Shown one piece after another: positions 27,428 to 36,592 of a stretch of 64,000 nucleotides of DNA. Numbering within the stretch: position 1 is the stretch's first letter; each line of letters begins with the position of its first letter. The notes under the pieces were generated by a model that searched no databases, was not told where the DNA came from, and saw only the letters and a list, made by a program, of their open reading frames with translations. A program made the position numbers and the translations under genes. This stretch comes from Paludibaculum sp. (lineage in GTDB: Bacteria > Acidobacteriota > Terriglobia > Bryobacterales > Bryobacteraceae), in assembly GCA_029973955.1 (NCBI GenBank), contig JARKQJ010000078.1, forward strand, positions 1-64,000. The letters are read 5' to 3'.

Positions 27428-28570
27428 ATGGAGGCACGCAAAAAGCGGCTGCTGGCGGTGGTTTTCGCCGGCTTCTGCGCGTTCCTCGACCTCTACGCCC
27501 CGCAGCCCATGCTGCCGCTGCTCGCCCGCGTCTTTCATACCACGCCCGCCGGCGTCAGCCTCACCGTCAGCCTCTCCACCCTCGCCGTCGCTCTCGCCGC
27601 CCCCTTCGTCGGAATCGTAGCCGACCGGTTCGGCCGCAAACAGGTCATCGTCCCGGCCACCGTCCTCGTCGCCATCCCCACATTCTTGGCCGCGACGTCC
27701 ACCTCCTACCGCCAGTTCCTCTTCTGGCGCATCCTCCAGGGCCTCTTCACCCCCGGCATCTTCGCCGTCACCGTCGCCTATATCAACGAGGAATGGAAGG
27801 AGGGCGTCGGCGCCGCCATGGCCGCCTATGTCACCGGCACCGTCCTCGGCGGCTTCACGGGACGCATGCTCGCCGCCGTTCTTTCCATGTATTGGACCTG
27901 GCAAGGCGCCTTTGTCGTCCTCGGCTGCCTCAACCTCGCCGGCGCGCTCGTCATCCGCGCCTGGATGCCCCCCGGCAAGCGCTTCGCTCTCCCCCAGCGC
28001 GGCAATGCCGAGATGATCCTCCGCCACCTCCGCAACCCCCGCCTCCTCGCCACCTACTCCGCCGGCTTCTGTGTCCTCTTCACCATGGTGGCCGTCTTCA
28101 CCTACATCAACTTCCACCTCACCGAGCCCCCCTTCCACCTCAACACCGCCCAACTCGGCCTCATCTTCGGCGTCTACCTCATCGGCGCCGCCATCACGCC
28201 CACCGCCGGACGCTGGATCGACCGCTTCGGCCACCGCACCTCCATCACCGCCGCCCTCCTCTTCGGTATCCTCGGCAGCGCCCTCACCCTCCTGCCCTCT
28301 CTCCTTGCCGTCATGGCCGGCCTCACCCTCTCCTGCACCAGCGTCTTTGTCGCCCAATCCGCCGCCAGCAGCTATGTCGGCAAGGTCGCCCACGAGGGCA
28401 AAGGCGCCGCTATCGGCCTCTACGTCATGTTCTACTACCTCGGCGGCAGCGCCGGCGCCGCCTTCCCCGGCGCCTTCTGGACCGCCGGCGGCTGGCTCGC
28501 CTGCGTCCTCCTCATCGCCGCCGTCCAGATGATCACCATCACCCTCACCCGCCGCTACTGGCACGTCTGA
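27428..28570 (+). CDS. MFS transporter (YnfM/drug-efflux-like)
   Basis: The 380-residue protein has about twelve hydrophobic segments. The opening FCAFLDLYAPQPMLPLLARVF and the signature GIVADRFGRKQVI after helix 2 are those of the YnfM-like branch of the major facilitator superfamily; GRWIDRFGHRTSI after helix 8 is the second copy. It probably exports small molecules or carries metabolites by proton antiport; substrate unknown. It is divergent from the Gfo/Idh gene. The next gene, padR, starts 84 nt downstream with its own promoter. Confidence 0.88.
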   Translation: MEARKKRLLAVVFAGFCAFLDLYAPQPMLPLLARVFHTTPAGVSLTVSLSTLAVALAAPFVGIVADRFGRKQVIVPATVLVAIPTFLAATSTSYRQFLFWRILQGLFTPGIFAVTVAYINEEWKEGVGAAMAAYVTGTVLGGFTGRMLAAVLSMYWTWQGAFVVLGCLNLAGALVIRAWMPPGKRFALPQRGNAEMILRHLRNPRLLATYSAGFCVLFTMVAVFTYINFHLTEPPFHLNTAQLGLIFGVYLIGAAITPTAGRWIDRFGHRTSITAALLFGILGSALTLLPSLLAVMAGLTLSCTSVFVAQSAASSYVGKVAHEGKGAAIGLYVMFYYLGGSAGAAFPGAFWTAGGWLACVLLIAAVQMITITLTRRYWHV

Positions 28571-28601
28571 ACCGCTCCCGCCGCTCTCCGCCGCTCTCCG
28601 A

Positions 28602-28630
28602 TTGACATTCGATAAGAACGGGCATATTCT
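28602..28630 (+). promoter_or_regulatory. Promoter of the padR-permease unit
   Basis: TTGACA (28602-28607), 17-nt spacer, TATTCT (28625-28630). The -35 is perfect. The operator-like palindrome begins directly after the -10. Confidence 0.65.
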
Positions 28631-28649
28631 CCTATCGACCATCGATAGG
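28631..28649 (+). promoter_or_regulatory. Putative PadR operator overlapping the ribosome site
   Basis: CCTATCGA-CCA-TCGATAGG: perfect 8-bp arms with a 3-nt centre, placed between the -10 box and the padR ATG (28655). The right arm merges into the ATAGGAG ribosome site. A related half site, TTCGATAAG, lies in the spacer at 28609-28617. Autorepression by PadR is inferred. Confidence 0.6.
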
Positions 28650-28654
28650 AGCCC

Positions 28655-28987
28655 ATGAAGAACGACAACGCCAACCTCCTCCAGGGCACTCTCGACCTCC
28701 TCATCCTCCGCGCCCTCTCCCTCGAGCCCAACCACGGCCTCGGCGTCGCCCGCCGCATCCGGCAGCTCACCCGCGACACCTTCGACGTCGGCGCCGGCTC
28801 ACTCTTCCCCGCCCTCCACCGCCTCGAAGACAAGGGCTGGCTCGCCAGTGAATGGGGCGAATCCGAGAACCGCCGCCGTGCCCGCTTCTACCGCCTCACC
28901 CGCGCCGGCCGCAAGCAACTGGAAACCGAACTCGCCTCCTGGAAACGCGTCTCCACCGCAATCCAGTGGGCCATCGACGCCACGTAG
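28655..28987 (+). CDS. PadR-family transcriptional regulator
   Basis: The 110-residue protein has the PadR winged helix: LLQGTLDLLILRALSLEP, then NHGLGVARRI, VGAGSLFPALHRLEDKGWL, and the wing RRRARFYRLTRAGRKQL. It is the short type (subfamily with a single C-terminal helix). The gene sits 4 nt before the orphan permease gene; PadR-permease pairs of this form are common in acidobacteria. Operator candidates lie in its own promoter. The effector is unknown. Confidence 0.92.
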   Translation: MKNDNANLLQGTLDLLILRALSLEPNHGLGVARRIRQLTRDTFDVGAGSLFPALHRLEDKGWLASEWGESENRRRARFYRLTRAGRKQLETELASWKRVSTAIQWAIDAT

Positions 28988-28991
28988 CACC

Positions 28992-31595
28992 ATGCGCGCT
29001 CTCTCTACCCTGCTGAAGAACCTCTTCCGCCGCGGCCCCCTGGATCGGGACCTCGACCAGGAACTCCAGGCCTGTTTGGATCTGCTCATCGAGGAGAATC
29101 TCGCCGCGGGAATGACGGATCCCGAAGCCCGCCGCGCCGCCCGGCTCGCACTCGGCGGCCCCGAGCAGATCAAGGAAGCCGTTCGCGACATCCGCCTCGG
29201 CGCCGGAATCGCACAGTTCGCGCGCGACCTCTCCTTCGCCGCCCGGCTCTTCCGCAAGAGTCCCGGCTTCACCCTCATCGCTGTCTTCGTTCTGGCGCTC
29301 GGCTTTGGCGTCAGCGGCGCCCTCTTCAGCCTCTGTGACCTGCTCCTCCGGAACCCATACCGGTTCCCACAATCCGAACGGCTGGTCGACCTCCAGGCCA
29401 TCCACTCCAGCGGCCGGAACAGTTCCACCGGCTACGCCGACTTCCTCGACTGGCGCGATCAGAACTCGTCCTTCGACTCCATGGCCATCGAACCCTGGAT
29501 CTCCAGCGTCACCGTGACCGGATCAGGCGATCCACGCCGCGCCTTCGCTTGCCAGACCACCGCCGGCTTCTTCCCTCTCATCGGCATCCAACCGGCCCTT
29601 GGCAGACCGTTCAGCCCCGCGGAAGATCAGCCCGGCGCCCCGCCGGTCCTGCTCCTCTCCGCCCACACCTGGCACCGTGACTTCGGCGACGAGCCCGCCG
29701 TCACCGGCCGCGCCATCACCATCAATGACGTTCCGCACGCCATCCTCGGCGTCATGCCCGCGTCTTTCCGCTTCCCCGGCATGCTGCGTTGTGACTACTG
29801 GCTCCCCTTGCGCGCCAACGCCGGCGCCGGCAGAAATCAACACCAGTACGGCGTCTGGGCGCGGCTCAAGTCCGGCGTCACCCTCCAGCGCGCACAGGCC
29901 GACATGTCCACCATCGCCGCCCGCCTCGAACAGGCCTATCCCGGCACCAATCGCGGGTGGCTCGTTCGGGTCCGCCCGCTCGCGTCCGTCCTCGCCGAAC
30001 AGGTCCAAACCCCACTGGCCATCCTTGGCGCCGCGATTGGCTTCGTTCTCCTCCTGGCCTGCGTCAACGTCGCGGGCCTCCTTCTCGCCCGCGGCTCTGC
30101 ACGTTCCGGCGAGATGGCCATCCGTGCCTCCCTCGGCGCGGATCGCTCGCGCCTCCTCCGCCAGGCTCTGGCCGAAAGCCTGCTCCTCGGGCTCATCTCC
30201 GGCTCGCTCGCCCTCCTCGTCGCCTGGGCCACCCAGCAGGCTCTGGCCTCCGCGCCCCCGACATCCACAATGCTCGGAGGTTCGCTCCAACTGAACCTCA
30301 CCACCGCCGCCTTCACTCTCCTTCTCGCCCTGACCGCCAGTCTGGCCTTCGGCCTCATCCCGGCTCTGCACAGCGCCCGCATCGACTGGAACGCCCGACT
30401 CAAAGGAGGTTCCATCCCTTCCGGCAGCCGCACCCGCTGGCTCTCTGCCCTGGTCCTGGCCGAAACCGCCCTCTCCCTCGTCCTCCTCTCCGGCGTCGGC
30501 CTCCTCGCCGGCGGCCTCTACACCGCCCTCACCCTGGACCTGGGCTTGAAAGCTCAACAAGTCCTCACCTTCGGCGTCGACCTGCCTGACAAACGCTACC
30601 CCCAGGACCGCGCTCTGCGCTTCTTCGACGACCTGCTTGAACGCCTGCGCCATTCGCCCGGCACCGTCGCGGCCGGCGCCGTCGGAACCCTGCCCATGAC
30701 CGGCGGCTTCTCCGGTTCCGGTTTCGAAATCGAAGGCCGCGCCGCCCCCGCGGACTGGATGGAACTCACCACCCAGATCAACGAAGCCACGCCCGATTAC
30801 TTCGCCGCCATGGGCATCCCACTCCTCCACGGCCGTCCCTTCCTCACCGACGACACCACCGCCGCGGCACGCGTCGTGGCCATCGATCAGGCCTTCGTCC
30901 GCGAGTACTTGCCCAAGGGCGATCCCATCGGACGCCGCATCCGCACCACCCGCGGCGAATGGAGCACGATCATCGCCGTGGTCGGTGACATCCGCAGCCA
31001 GAAACCCTCCCACCCCGCCGTGCCCATGATCTACCGCCCGCACACTCAGGCCGGCGGTGTTCGATGGGTGGTGGTCCGCTCCACGCAGGACTCCGCCTCA
31101 CTCGCCGCCGCCGCTCGCCGCGCCGTCGCGGAACTCGACCCCGCCGTGCCCATTCTGCGCCTCCGCACCATGCGGGAAGTCGTCGACGATTCCCTGCAAT
31201 TCGAACGCCTCCTGACCACTGCCGGCCTCGCCTCCGCCGCCTTCGCCCTGCTCCTTAGCGCCCTTGCCGTCTTCGGCCTCACTGCTTACTCCGCCGCGCG
31301 CCGCAGACACGAGATCGGCGTGCGCATCGCCCTCGGCGCTTCCCGGGCTCAGATCCTCCGTCTCGTCGCCGGCCAGGGAGTGAAACTCGCCTTCTTCGGC
31401 GCGGTTCTCGGCCTCCCGCTCGCCTTCGTCACCGGAAAACTCCTCGCCTCGGAGTTGGAGTGGATTCGTACAGCCGGCCTTGCCACGCTGGCCGCCGCTG
31501 CTTTCGTCCTTCTATTTGCCGCGCTGCTCGCCGGACTCCTGCCGGCCTGGTTCGCCGCGCGGCTTCAGCCCGCCTCCACCCTGCGCCGTGAATAG
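28992..31595 (+). CDS. ADOP-family (MacB/FtsX-like) ABC permease
   Basis: The 867-residue membrane protein begins with the short ADOP N-terminal segment (LDRDLDQELQACLDLLIEEN and a helix on to about residue 75). Helix 1 follows near 98-120 (FTLIAVFVLALGFGVSGAL), then a MacB-type periplasmic domain, then three helices of an FtsX unit at about 340-470, a second MacB-type domain, and three more helices at the C-terminus. No ATPase gene is adjacent, as expected for acidobacterial duplicated orphan permeases. The start at 28992 is 4 nt after padR. Likely regulated by PadR; substrate unknown. Confidence 0.88.
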   Translation: MRALSTLLKNLFRRGPLDRDLDQELQACLDLLIEENLAAGMTDPEARRAARLALGGPEQIKEAVRDIRLGAGIAQFARDLSFAARLFRKSPGFTLIAVFVLALGFGVSGALFSLCDLLLRNPYRFPQSERLVDLQAIHSSGRNSSTGYADFLDWRDQNSSFDSMAIEPWISSVTVTGSGDPRRAFACQTTAGFFPLIGIQPALGRPFSPAEDQPGAPPVLLLSAHTWHRDFGDEPAVTGRAITINDVPHAILGVMPASFRFPGMLRCDYWLPLRANAGAGRNQHQYGVWARLKSGVTLQRAQADMSTIAARLEQAYPGTNRGWLVRVRPLASVLAEQVQTPLAILGAAIGFVLLLACVNVAGLLLARGSARSGEMAIRASLGADRSRLLRQALAESLLLGLISGSLALLVAWATQQALASAPPTSTMLGGSLQLNLTTAAFTLLLALTASLAFGLIPALHSARIDWNARLKGGSIPSGSRTRWLSALVLAETALSLVLLSGVGLLAGGLYTALTLDLGLKAQQVLTFGVDLPDKRYPQDRALRFFDDLLERLRHSPGTVAAGAVGTLPMTGGFSGSGFEIEGRAAPADWMELTTQINEATPDYFAAMGIPLLHGRPFLTDDTTAAARVVAIDQAFVREYLPKGDPIGRRIRTTRGEWSTIIAVVGDIRSQKPSHPAVPMIYRPHTQAGGVRWVVVRSTQDSASLAAAARRAVAELDPAVPILRLRTMREVVDDSLQFERLLTTAGLASAAFALLLSALAVFGLTAYSAARRRHEIGVRIALGASRAQILRLVAGQGVKLAFFGAVLGLPLAFVTGKLLASELEWIRTAGLATLAAAAFVLLFAALLAGLLPAWFAARLQPASTLRRE

Positions 31596-31601
31596 ACCCG
31601 T

Positions 31602-33770
31602 CTATTGCCGCTCCAGCGTGTACGCCGTCGCCGCGTAGTCCCCCGTCAGCGCCACCGGCAGACCGTACTCCATCACCGCCGCACCCGACAACACCGCCGT
31701 GAACTTCCCGTCGATATCGGTCACCTGGTACACTGCCTGCGCGTCCAGGCCCTGCAGCTTCAGCCGCGGCTGCGTCCTGCCATACTGCTGCGAATGCAGC
31801 GTCGCGAACACTACCGCCTGCTTCCCGTCTTCCGCCACATACTCCGTCGCCGCAAAGCCATCGGCGCTCCTCGGCGACAGCAACCGGTAGAGCTTCCCCG
31901 TCTGCACCGTCCCGCGAACGCCCTTGTACCAGGACACCATCTTCTTCGCCAGCGCAAAGTCCTCCGCGGACCACTTGTTCAGGTTGTTCCCTACCCCCAG
32001 CGAGCCCTGCATCGCCACCAGGAAGCGGAAGCGCAGCGGCGTGGACCGCCCGTTGAAGTTCGGCACATCCGTCACCCACGCCATCATCGCCTTCGGCGCA
32101 TACGCCAGCGTGTAGCCCTCTTGGATCTTCAGCCGGTCCAGCGCGTCCGTGTTGTCCGACGTCCACACCTGCTCCACCCGGCTCAGAATCCCCAGGTCGA
32201 TCCGCCCGCCGCCGCCCGAGCACGACTCGATCTCCAGCTTCGGATGCTTCGCCCGCAACCGGTCGATTACCTCATACACGTTCCGCGTGTACTCAAGCCA
32301 CAGCTTCTTCTGGTCCGCCGGCGCCACCTCCGGCCACCCCGGCTCCGAAGCATTGCGGTTCATGTCCCACTTCAGAAACGCGATCTCGTTCTGCGAAACC
32401 AGATCGTCGAGCACCTTGAAGACGTACTCCTTCACGTCGTTCCGCGCCATGTTCAGGATCAACTGGTTGCGCGCCTCGCTGCGCGGCCGGCCCGGGAAGT
32501 GCATCGCCCAGTCCGGATGCGCCCTGTACAGATCCGAATCCGGATTTACCATTTCCGGCTCCACCCACAACCCGAAGTCCATCCCCAGCCCCTTCACCTG
32601 CTCGATCAGCGGCTTCAGCCCGTTTGGAAACTTCTTCTTCGAAACGAACCAGTCCCCCAGACCCGCCCTGTCCGTGTCCCTGGCGCCAAACCAGCCGTCG
32701 TCCATCACAAACCGCTCCACCCCGATCGACGCCGCCTTCTTCGCCAGTTCCGCCTGCCCCGCCTCATTCACGTTCATCTCCGTCGCTTCCCACGAGTTGT
32801 ACAGCACCGGCCGCGGCCGCGCCGCGCCGCCGCCCGGGAAGATCACCTCCCGCTGGAACTTGTGGAATGCCCGCGAAGCGCCCCCGAACCCCTCTTTCGA
32901 ATAGCCCACATACAGCGGCGGCGTCTCCAACTTCTCGCCCGGCTTCAGCGGATGCGCAAAGTCATACGGATTCAGCCCCGCCGTCACCCGGACCTGCTGA
33001 TGCGGCGTCTGCTCCACCGCAATCCGCCAGTTACCGCTCCACCCCAACGCCCCAAACCAGACCTGCCCGCTCGTCTCCGTCGCCCGCTCCGGGCCGTCGA
33101 TGGCAAACCACGGGTTCGCCTGATGCGAAGTGTTGCCCCGCTTCGATTCGATCACCTGCAGCCCCGGCTGCACCAGTTCCCGCGCTACTTGCGTCTCGCC
33201 CGCCCAACGCCCATACAGGTGCGTGAACGCATACCCTTCGCCCGGCGGCAGATGAATCGACCCCGATTGCGCCGACTCCAGCGTCACCACTCCGGCCGTC
33301 CCGTTCGTGATCACCGCCTGCTTCCGCACAATCCCCTGCGGATACACCTTGTAATGCAGCGCCACCGTCAGCGCATAGGTGATGTCCTTCGTCACGATCA
33401 CCAGCGAATCGCCCTGGATCTGGTGCGATTCGTACTTCAGCACCACGTCCCGCACACCGTCGGCGAACGTCGCCTTCAAACACGGCTCCACGAACAGCCC
33501 GCCGCCGGCGCCGGCGTACTCTTTCGGCGTCGTGGTCGCCGCCAGGTCGAATGACGCCCACCCGCTCACGGAGTGCGCCGCCCGGAAGTCCCCGTCCCGC
33601 ATCATCCTGCCGCCGAAGTGCACCGGCTGCAGCTCGCCCTTCTCGTTCACCCCCACGGCGTAGGTCACATCCCCCGCCGTCAACACGAACATCTTCTGCT
33701 GCGCCAGGTACTTCACCTGCCCTGCCAAGGGCAAACCAAGAGAAAGGAGGAACAGAGGCAGATATCGCAT
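31602..33770 (-). CDS. GH36-type alpha-galactosidase, exported
   Basis: The 722-residue protein has a signal peptide (MRYLPLFLLSLGLPLAG), an N-terminal beta-supersandwich to about residue 300, and a TIM barrel with DDGWFGARDTDRAG, FGLWVEPEMVNPDSDL, the nucleophile Asp in FLKWDMNR, CSGGGGRIDLG and the acid/base Asp in WTSDNTDALDR. These are the hallmark motifs of GH36 alpha-galactosidases. It should release alpha-galactose from raffinose-type sugars or galactomannan in the periplasm. The frame is open about 540 nt upstream of 33770, but that is antisense to nothing conserved and lacks a signal. The stop lies 7 nt from the convergent permease stop. Confidence 0.9.
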   Translation of the reverse strand: MRYLPLFLLSLGLPLAGQVKYLAQQKMFVLTAGDVTYAVGVNEKGELQPVHFGGRMMRDGDFRAAHSVSGWASFDLAATTTPKEYAGAGGGLFVEPCLKATFADGVRDVVLKYESHQIQGDSLVIVTKDITYALTVALHYKVYPQGIVRKQAVITNGTAGVVTLESAQSGSIHLPPGEGYAFTHLYGRWAGETQVARELVQPGLQVIESKRGNTSHQANPWFAIDGPERATETSGQVWFGALGWSGNWRIAVEQTPHQQVRVTAGLNPYDFAHPLKPGEKLETPPLYVGYSKEGFGGASRAFHKFQREVIFPGGGAARPRPVLYNSWEATEMNVNEAGQAELAKKAASIGVERFVMDDGWFGARDTDRAGLGDWFVSKKKFPNGLKPLIEQVKGLGMDFGLWVEPEMVNPDSDLYRAHPDWAMHFPGRPRSEARNQLILNMARNDVKEYVFKVLDDLVSQNEIAFLKWDMNRNASEPGWPEVAPADQKKLWLEYTRNVYEVIDRLRAKHPKLEIESCSGGGGRIDLGILSRVEQVWTSDNTDALDRLKIQEGYTLAYAPKAMMAWVTDVPNFNGRSTPLRFRFLVAMQGSLGVGNNLNKWSAEDFALAKKMVSWYKGVRGTVQTGKLYRLLSPRSADGFAATEYVAEDGKQAVVFATLHSQQYGRTQPRLKLQGLDAQAVYQVTDIDGKFTAVLSGAAVMEYGLPVALTGDYAATAYTLERQ

Positions 33771-33817
33771 AGCTGGAGAACCCCCACCAGCATATCCGAA
33801 CCGCTTCCTGGCGGAGC

Positions 33818-35413
33818 CTACTCCGCGGCGTCCCGCAGCATCGCGTCCACCCGCCGCAGCATCTCCGCCTGCGAGAACGGCTTGGCCAGCACTTCCATGC
33901 CGGGCTCCAGCAACTGCTGGTGCAGCAGCACGCTCTCCGAATAACCGGAGGTGAACAGGATCCGCGCCTGCGGCCAGTTCCTGCGCAACTCCGCCGCCAG
34001 CGCCTTCGCCGGCATCCCCGGCATGATCACGTCGGCCAGAATCAGATCCACGGGCCGCGCTGCCGTCCTTGCCGCCTCCACTGCCTCCTCGCCATTGGCC
34101 GCCTCCAGCACCTCGTAGCCGTGCCAGCGCAGCACCCGCGCCGCGAACTCCCGCACCTCCTCCAGGTCCTCCACCAGCAGTACCGTCCGCCCGCGCGCCG
34201 CCCCCGGCTCCCCCACTTCTGTCGCCTTGGCCCTGCGCTGGCCGGAGCCCGGCATGCTCGGCAGGTACACCTTCATCGCCGTGCCCAACCCCACCTCCGA
34301 GTACACCCACACGAAACCGCGGCTCTGCTTCACAATTCCATACACCGTCGCCAACCCCAGCCCCGTGCCGCGCCCCATCTCCTTCGTCGTGAAAAACGGC
34401 TCGAAGATCCGCGCCTGCGTCGCCTCATCCATCCCTTCCCCGGTGTCGTTCACCGTGAAACAGACGTGCGGCCCCACCACCCCCTCCCCGTGCGTCTCCA
34501 CATACTCTTCATCCACCAGCACGTTGCGCGTCTCCACCGTCACCCGCCCGCCTCGCGGCATCGCGTCCCGCGCATTCACAATCAGGTTCAGCATCACCTG
34601 CTGCAACTGCCCGGCATCGGCGTACACCGGCTCCAACCCTTCCTCCAGGCTCTCACTCAACTCGACGTTCGCCCCCAGCAGCCGCTCCAGCATGCGCTTC
34701 AGGTCCAGGTACACCTCGTTCAGGTTCACCGCCCTCGGCTGCAGAATCTGCCGCCTGGAAAACGCCAGCAACTGCCGCGTCAGCTCCGCCGCCCGACGCC
34801 CGGCCGACAGAATTGTGGCCGCTTGCTCCCGCGGTCCGGCCGGCAGCTCCTCGTCTCTCGCCAGCAGGTCCGCATAGCCGTTGATGATCGTCAGAAGGTT
34901 GTTGAAATCGTGCGCTACGCCCCCGGCCAGTTGCCCGATGCCCTCCAGCTTTTGCGCCTGCAACAACTGTTCTTCCAGCCGGCGGTATTCGGTGATGTCC
35001 TGCACCACCCCCGTCAACGTCATTCCGCCGCCTGCTTGCGTCAGCTCCAGGTGGTGGCGCACCACGCGCGTCTCCCCCTCGGGCCCGGCCACTCTGTGTT
35101 CGAATACTTCGCGCGATTGCGGTTGCCGCCGCTCTCGCGCCAGCGCCTCGCGAATCCGCGCCGCATCCTCCGGCGGCACAACCCGCAGCAGGGTCTCGAG
35201 CGAGGGCGCATCGGCTGCGGGGTCCAGACCCAATACCGTGAAGACTTCCGACGACCAGTGCGACCGCTCCGCCCCGCGCGGCGGCCATTCGTCGAAATGC
35301 GCCTCGTACGCGCCCAATCGCGCGATCTTCTGCGCGCGCTCCAGCCTCGCTTCGCTGCGGCTCAATGCCGGATCGTCGGTCCGGCCGCCGGCGGACTGGA
35401 ACTTCTCTACCAT
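33818..35413 (-). CDS. Soluble hybrid histidine kinase (PAS-HisKA-HATPase-REC)
   Basis: The 531-residue protein lacks transmembrane helices. Residues about 20-145 form a PAS-like domain (ends VVQDITEYRRLEEQL). The HisKA domain has GGVAHDFNNLLTIINGYADLL, with the phospho-acceptor His. The ATPase domain has an N box (NLIVNARDAMPRGG), NDTGEGMD and GRGTGLGLATVYGIVKQ. A C-terminal receiver domain from about 410 carries VLLVEDLEEV, Asp in LILADVIMPG and Lys in VLAKPFSQ. The cytoplasmic architecture suggests an internal signal. It ends 47 nt from the alpha-galactosidase start and overlaps nothing; it follows the FG-GAP gene by 8 nt and is probably co-transcribed with it. Confidence 0.9.
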   Translation of the reverse strand: MVEKFQSAGGRTDDPALSRSEARLERAQKIARLGAYEAHFDEWPPRGAERSHWSSEVFTVLGLDPAADAPSLETLLRVVPPEDAARIREALARERRQPQSREVFEHRVAGPEGETRVVRHHLELTQAGGGMTLTGVVQDITEYRRLEEQLLQAQKLEGIGQLAGGVAHDFNNLLTIINGYADLLARDEELPAGPREQAATILSAGRRAAELTRQLLAFSRRQILQPRAVNLNEVYLDLKRMLERLLGANVELSESLEEGLEPVYADAGQLQQVMLNLIVNARDAMPRGGRVTVETRNVLVDEEYVETHGEGVVGPHVCFTVNDTGEGMDEATQARIFEPFFTTKEMGRGTGLGLATVYGIVKQSRGFVWVYSEVGLGTAMKVYLPSMPGSGQRRAKATEVGEPGAARGRTVLLVEDLEEVREFAARVLRWHGYEVLEAANGEEAVEAARTAARPVDLILADVIMPGMPAKALAAELRRNWPQARILFTSGYSESVLLHQQLLEPGMEVLAKPFSQAEMLRRVDAMLRDAAE

Positions 35414-35421
35414 GCCTCTGC

Positions 35422-36534
35422 TCAGCGCCTCGGGCCGAGATTGCGGAACAGGTGCAGTCCTGACTTGCCGCCCGCCACGAAATCGGGCCGCTTGTCGCCA
35501 TCCACATCCGCCACCGAGATCTGCATCCCGCCGCCGGCCCGCGTCGAATAGTCGATCACGTGCCGCACCCAGGTCTGCTGGCCTTTCTCGTCCTTTGCAT
35601 TCTCATACCAGTACATGCCCAGCGGCTCCCGCTCGCCCGGGTCCTTGCCGTTGTGCGCCATGTAGCGCTTGCCAGTGAGGATGTCCAGCCGCCCGTCGCC
35701 GTTCAGATCCACCAGCGTCGTGGCGTGCGCCTGCGACCACGAATCGTCGATCAGGTGCTTCACCCACTTGCCGTCCGCCGTGTGCTCCATCCAGAAGATG
35801 CCGTAGTCGTGCGCCAGCGACGTCACCAGATCCGCCCGCCCGTCCCCGTTCACGTCCATCACGTGGATGAAGCCCGTCGTGCCCAGTTCGAAATCCGGGT
35901 GGAACGTCCACTGTCCGCCCCGCGGATCGGCCGGCCCTTCCAGCCACCCCTTCGGCGTGATGATGTCCACCCGTTTGTCGCCGTTGATGTCGCCCGCGCC
36001 AATCCCGTGGCCATAGCTGCGCTCACTCGCCACGTTGGTCTTCCACCTGCCGTCCTTGAATTCGTACCAGGCCAGCGGCGCTTTGTCGCTGCCGAACTGC
36101 GGCAGAACTTCCAGCGCCTTGCCGTCGCTGTTCAGGTCCACCAGGAAGGCGAATTCCACGTTGAACCGCGTCTCCAGATCCGTCTTCGCCCAGGTGCCCA
36201 GGCCCTTGCCGGGGTTCTTCCAGAACGTCACGTTCTTGCCGAACCAGCCGCAACTCACCACATCTGGCGCGCCGTCCCCGTCAAAGTCCGCCACCAGGTC
36301 CGCGAAGTCGTCTACATAGTTGTTCAGGAACGCGATGTCGCGAAACTTGTGCGGAGTCCAAGTCGGCCCCTGATACCAATACTCGCCGGCGACGATGTCC
36401 AGCTTCCCATCCCGGTTCACGTCGGCGAACGCCGCTGCCTCCGCGGCGCCTTCGTCGATGACACTCTTCTGAAAGCCGATCTCCACCGGCCGGCTCATGA
36501 ATAGCAATGCGATCGCAGCAGTTCTGAGGATCAT
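35422..36534 (-). CDS. Exported FG-GAP/VCBS-repeat protein
   Basis: The 370-residue protein has a signal-type N-terminus (MILRTAAIALLF) and at least six FG-GAP repeats with Ca-binding loops such as DVNRDGKLDIV, DFDGDGAPDVV, DINGDKRVDII, DVNGDGRADLV, DLNGDGRLDIL and DVDGDKRPDFV, giving a beta-propeller. Such proteins are secreted and often bind carbohydrates or act as adhesins. I used the ATG at 36534; a TTG-started extension to 36564 is unlikely. It is followed by the hybrid kinase after 8 nt. Function unknown. Confidence 0.82.
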   Translation of the reverse strand: MILRTAAIALLFMSRPVEIGFQKSVIDEGAAEAAAFADVNRDGKLDIVAGEYWYQGPTWTPHKFRDIAFLNNYVDDFADLVADFDGDGAPDVVSCGWFGKNVTFWKNPGKGLGTWAKTDLETRFNVEFAFLVDLNSDGKALEVLPQFGSDKAPLAWYEFKDGRWKTNVASERSYGHGIGAGDINGDKRVDIITPKGWLEGPADPRGGQWTFHPDFELGTTGFIHVMDVNGDGRADLVTSLAHDYGIFWMEHTADGKWVKHLIDDSWSQAHATTLVDLNGDGRLDILTGKRYMAHNGKDPGEREPLGMYWYENAKDEKGQQTWVRHVIDYSTRAGGGMQISVADVDGDKRPDFVAGGKSGLHLFRNLGPRR

Positions 36535-36592
36535 GGCAATTAGCCAGAACTCTAACAAAACCAAGCCTCTAAAGCAAAGCCTTGGCCCTACC

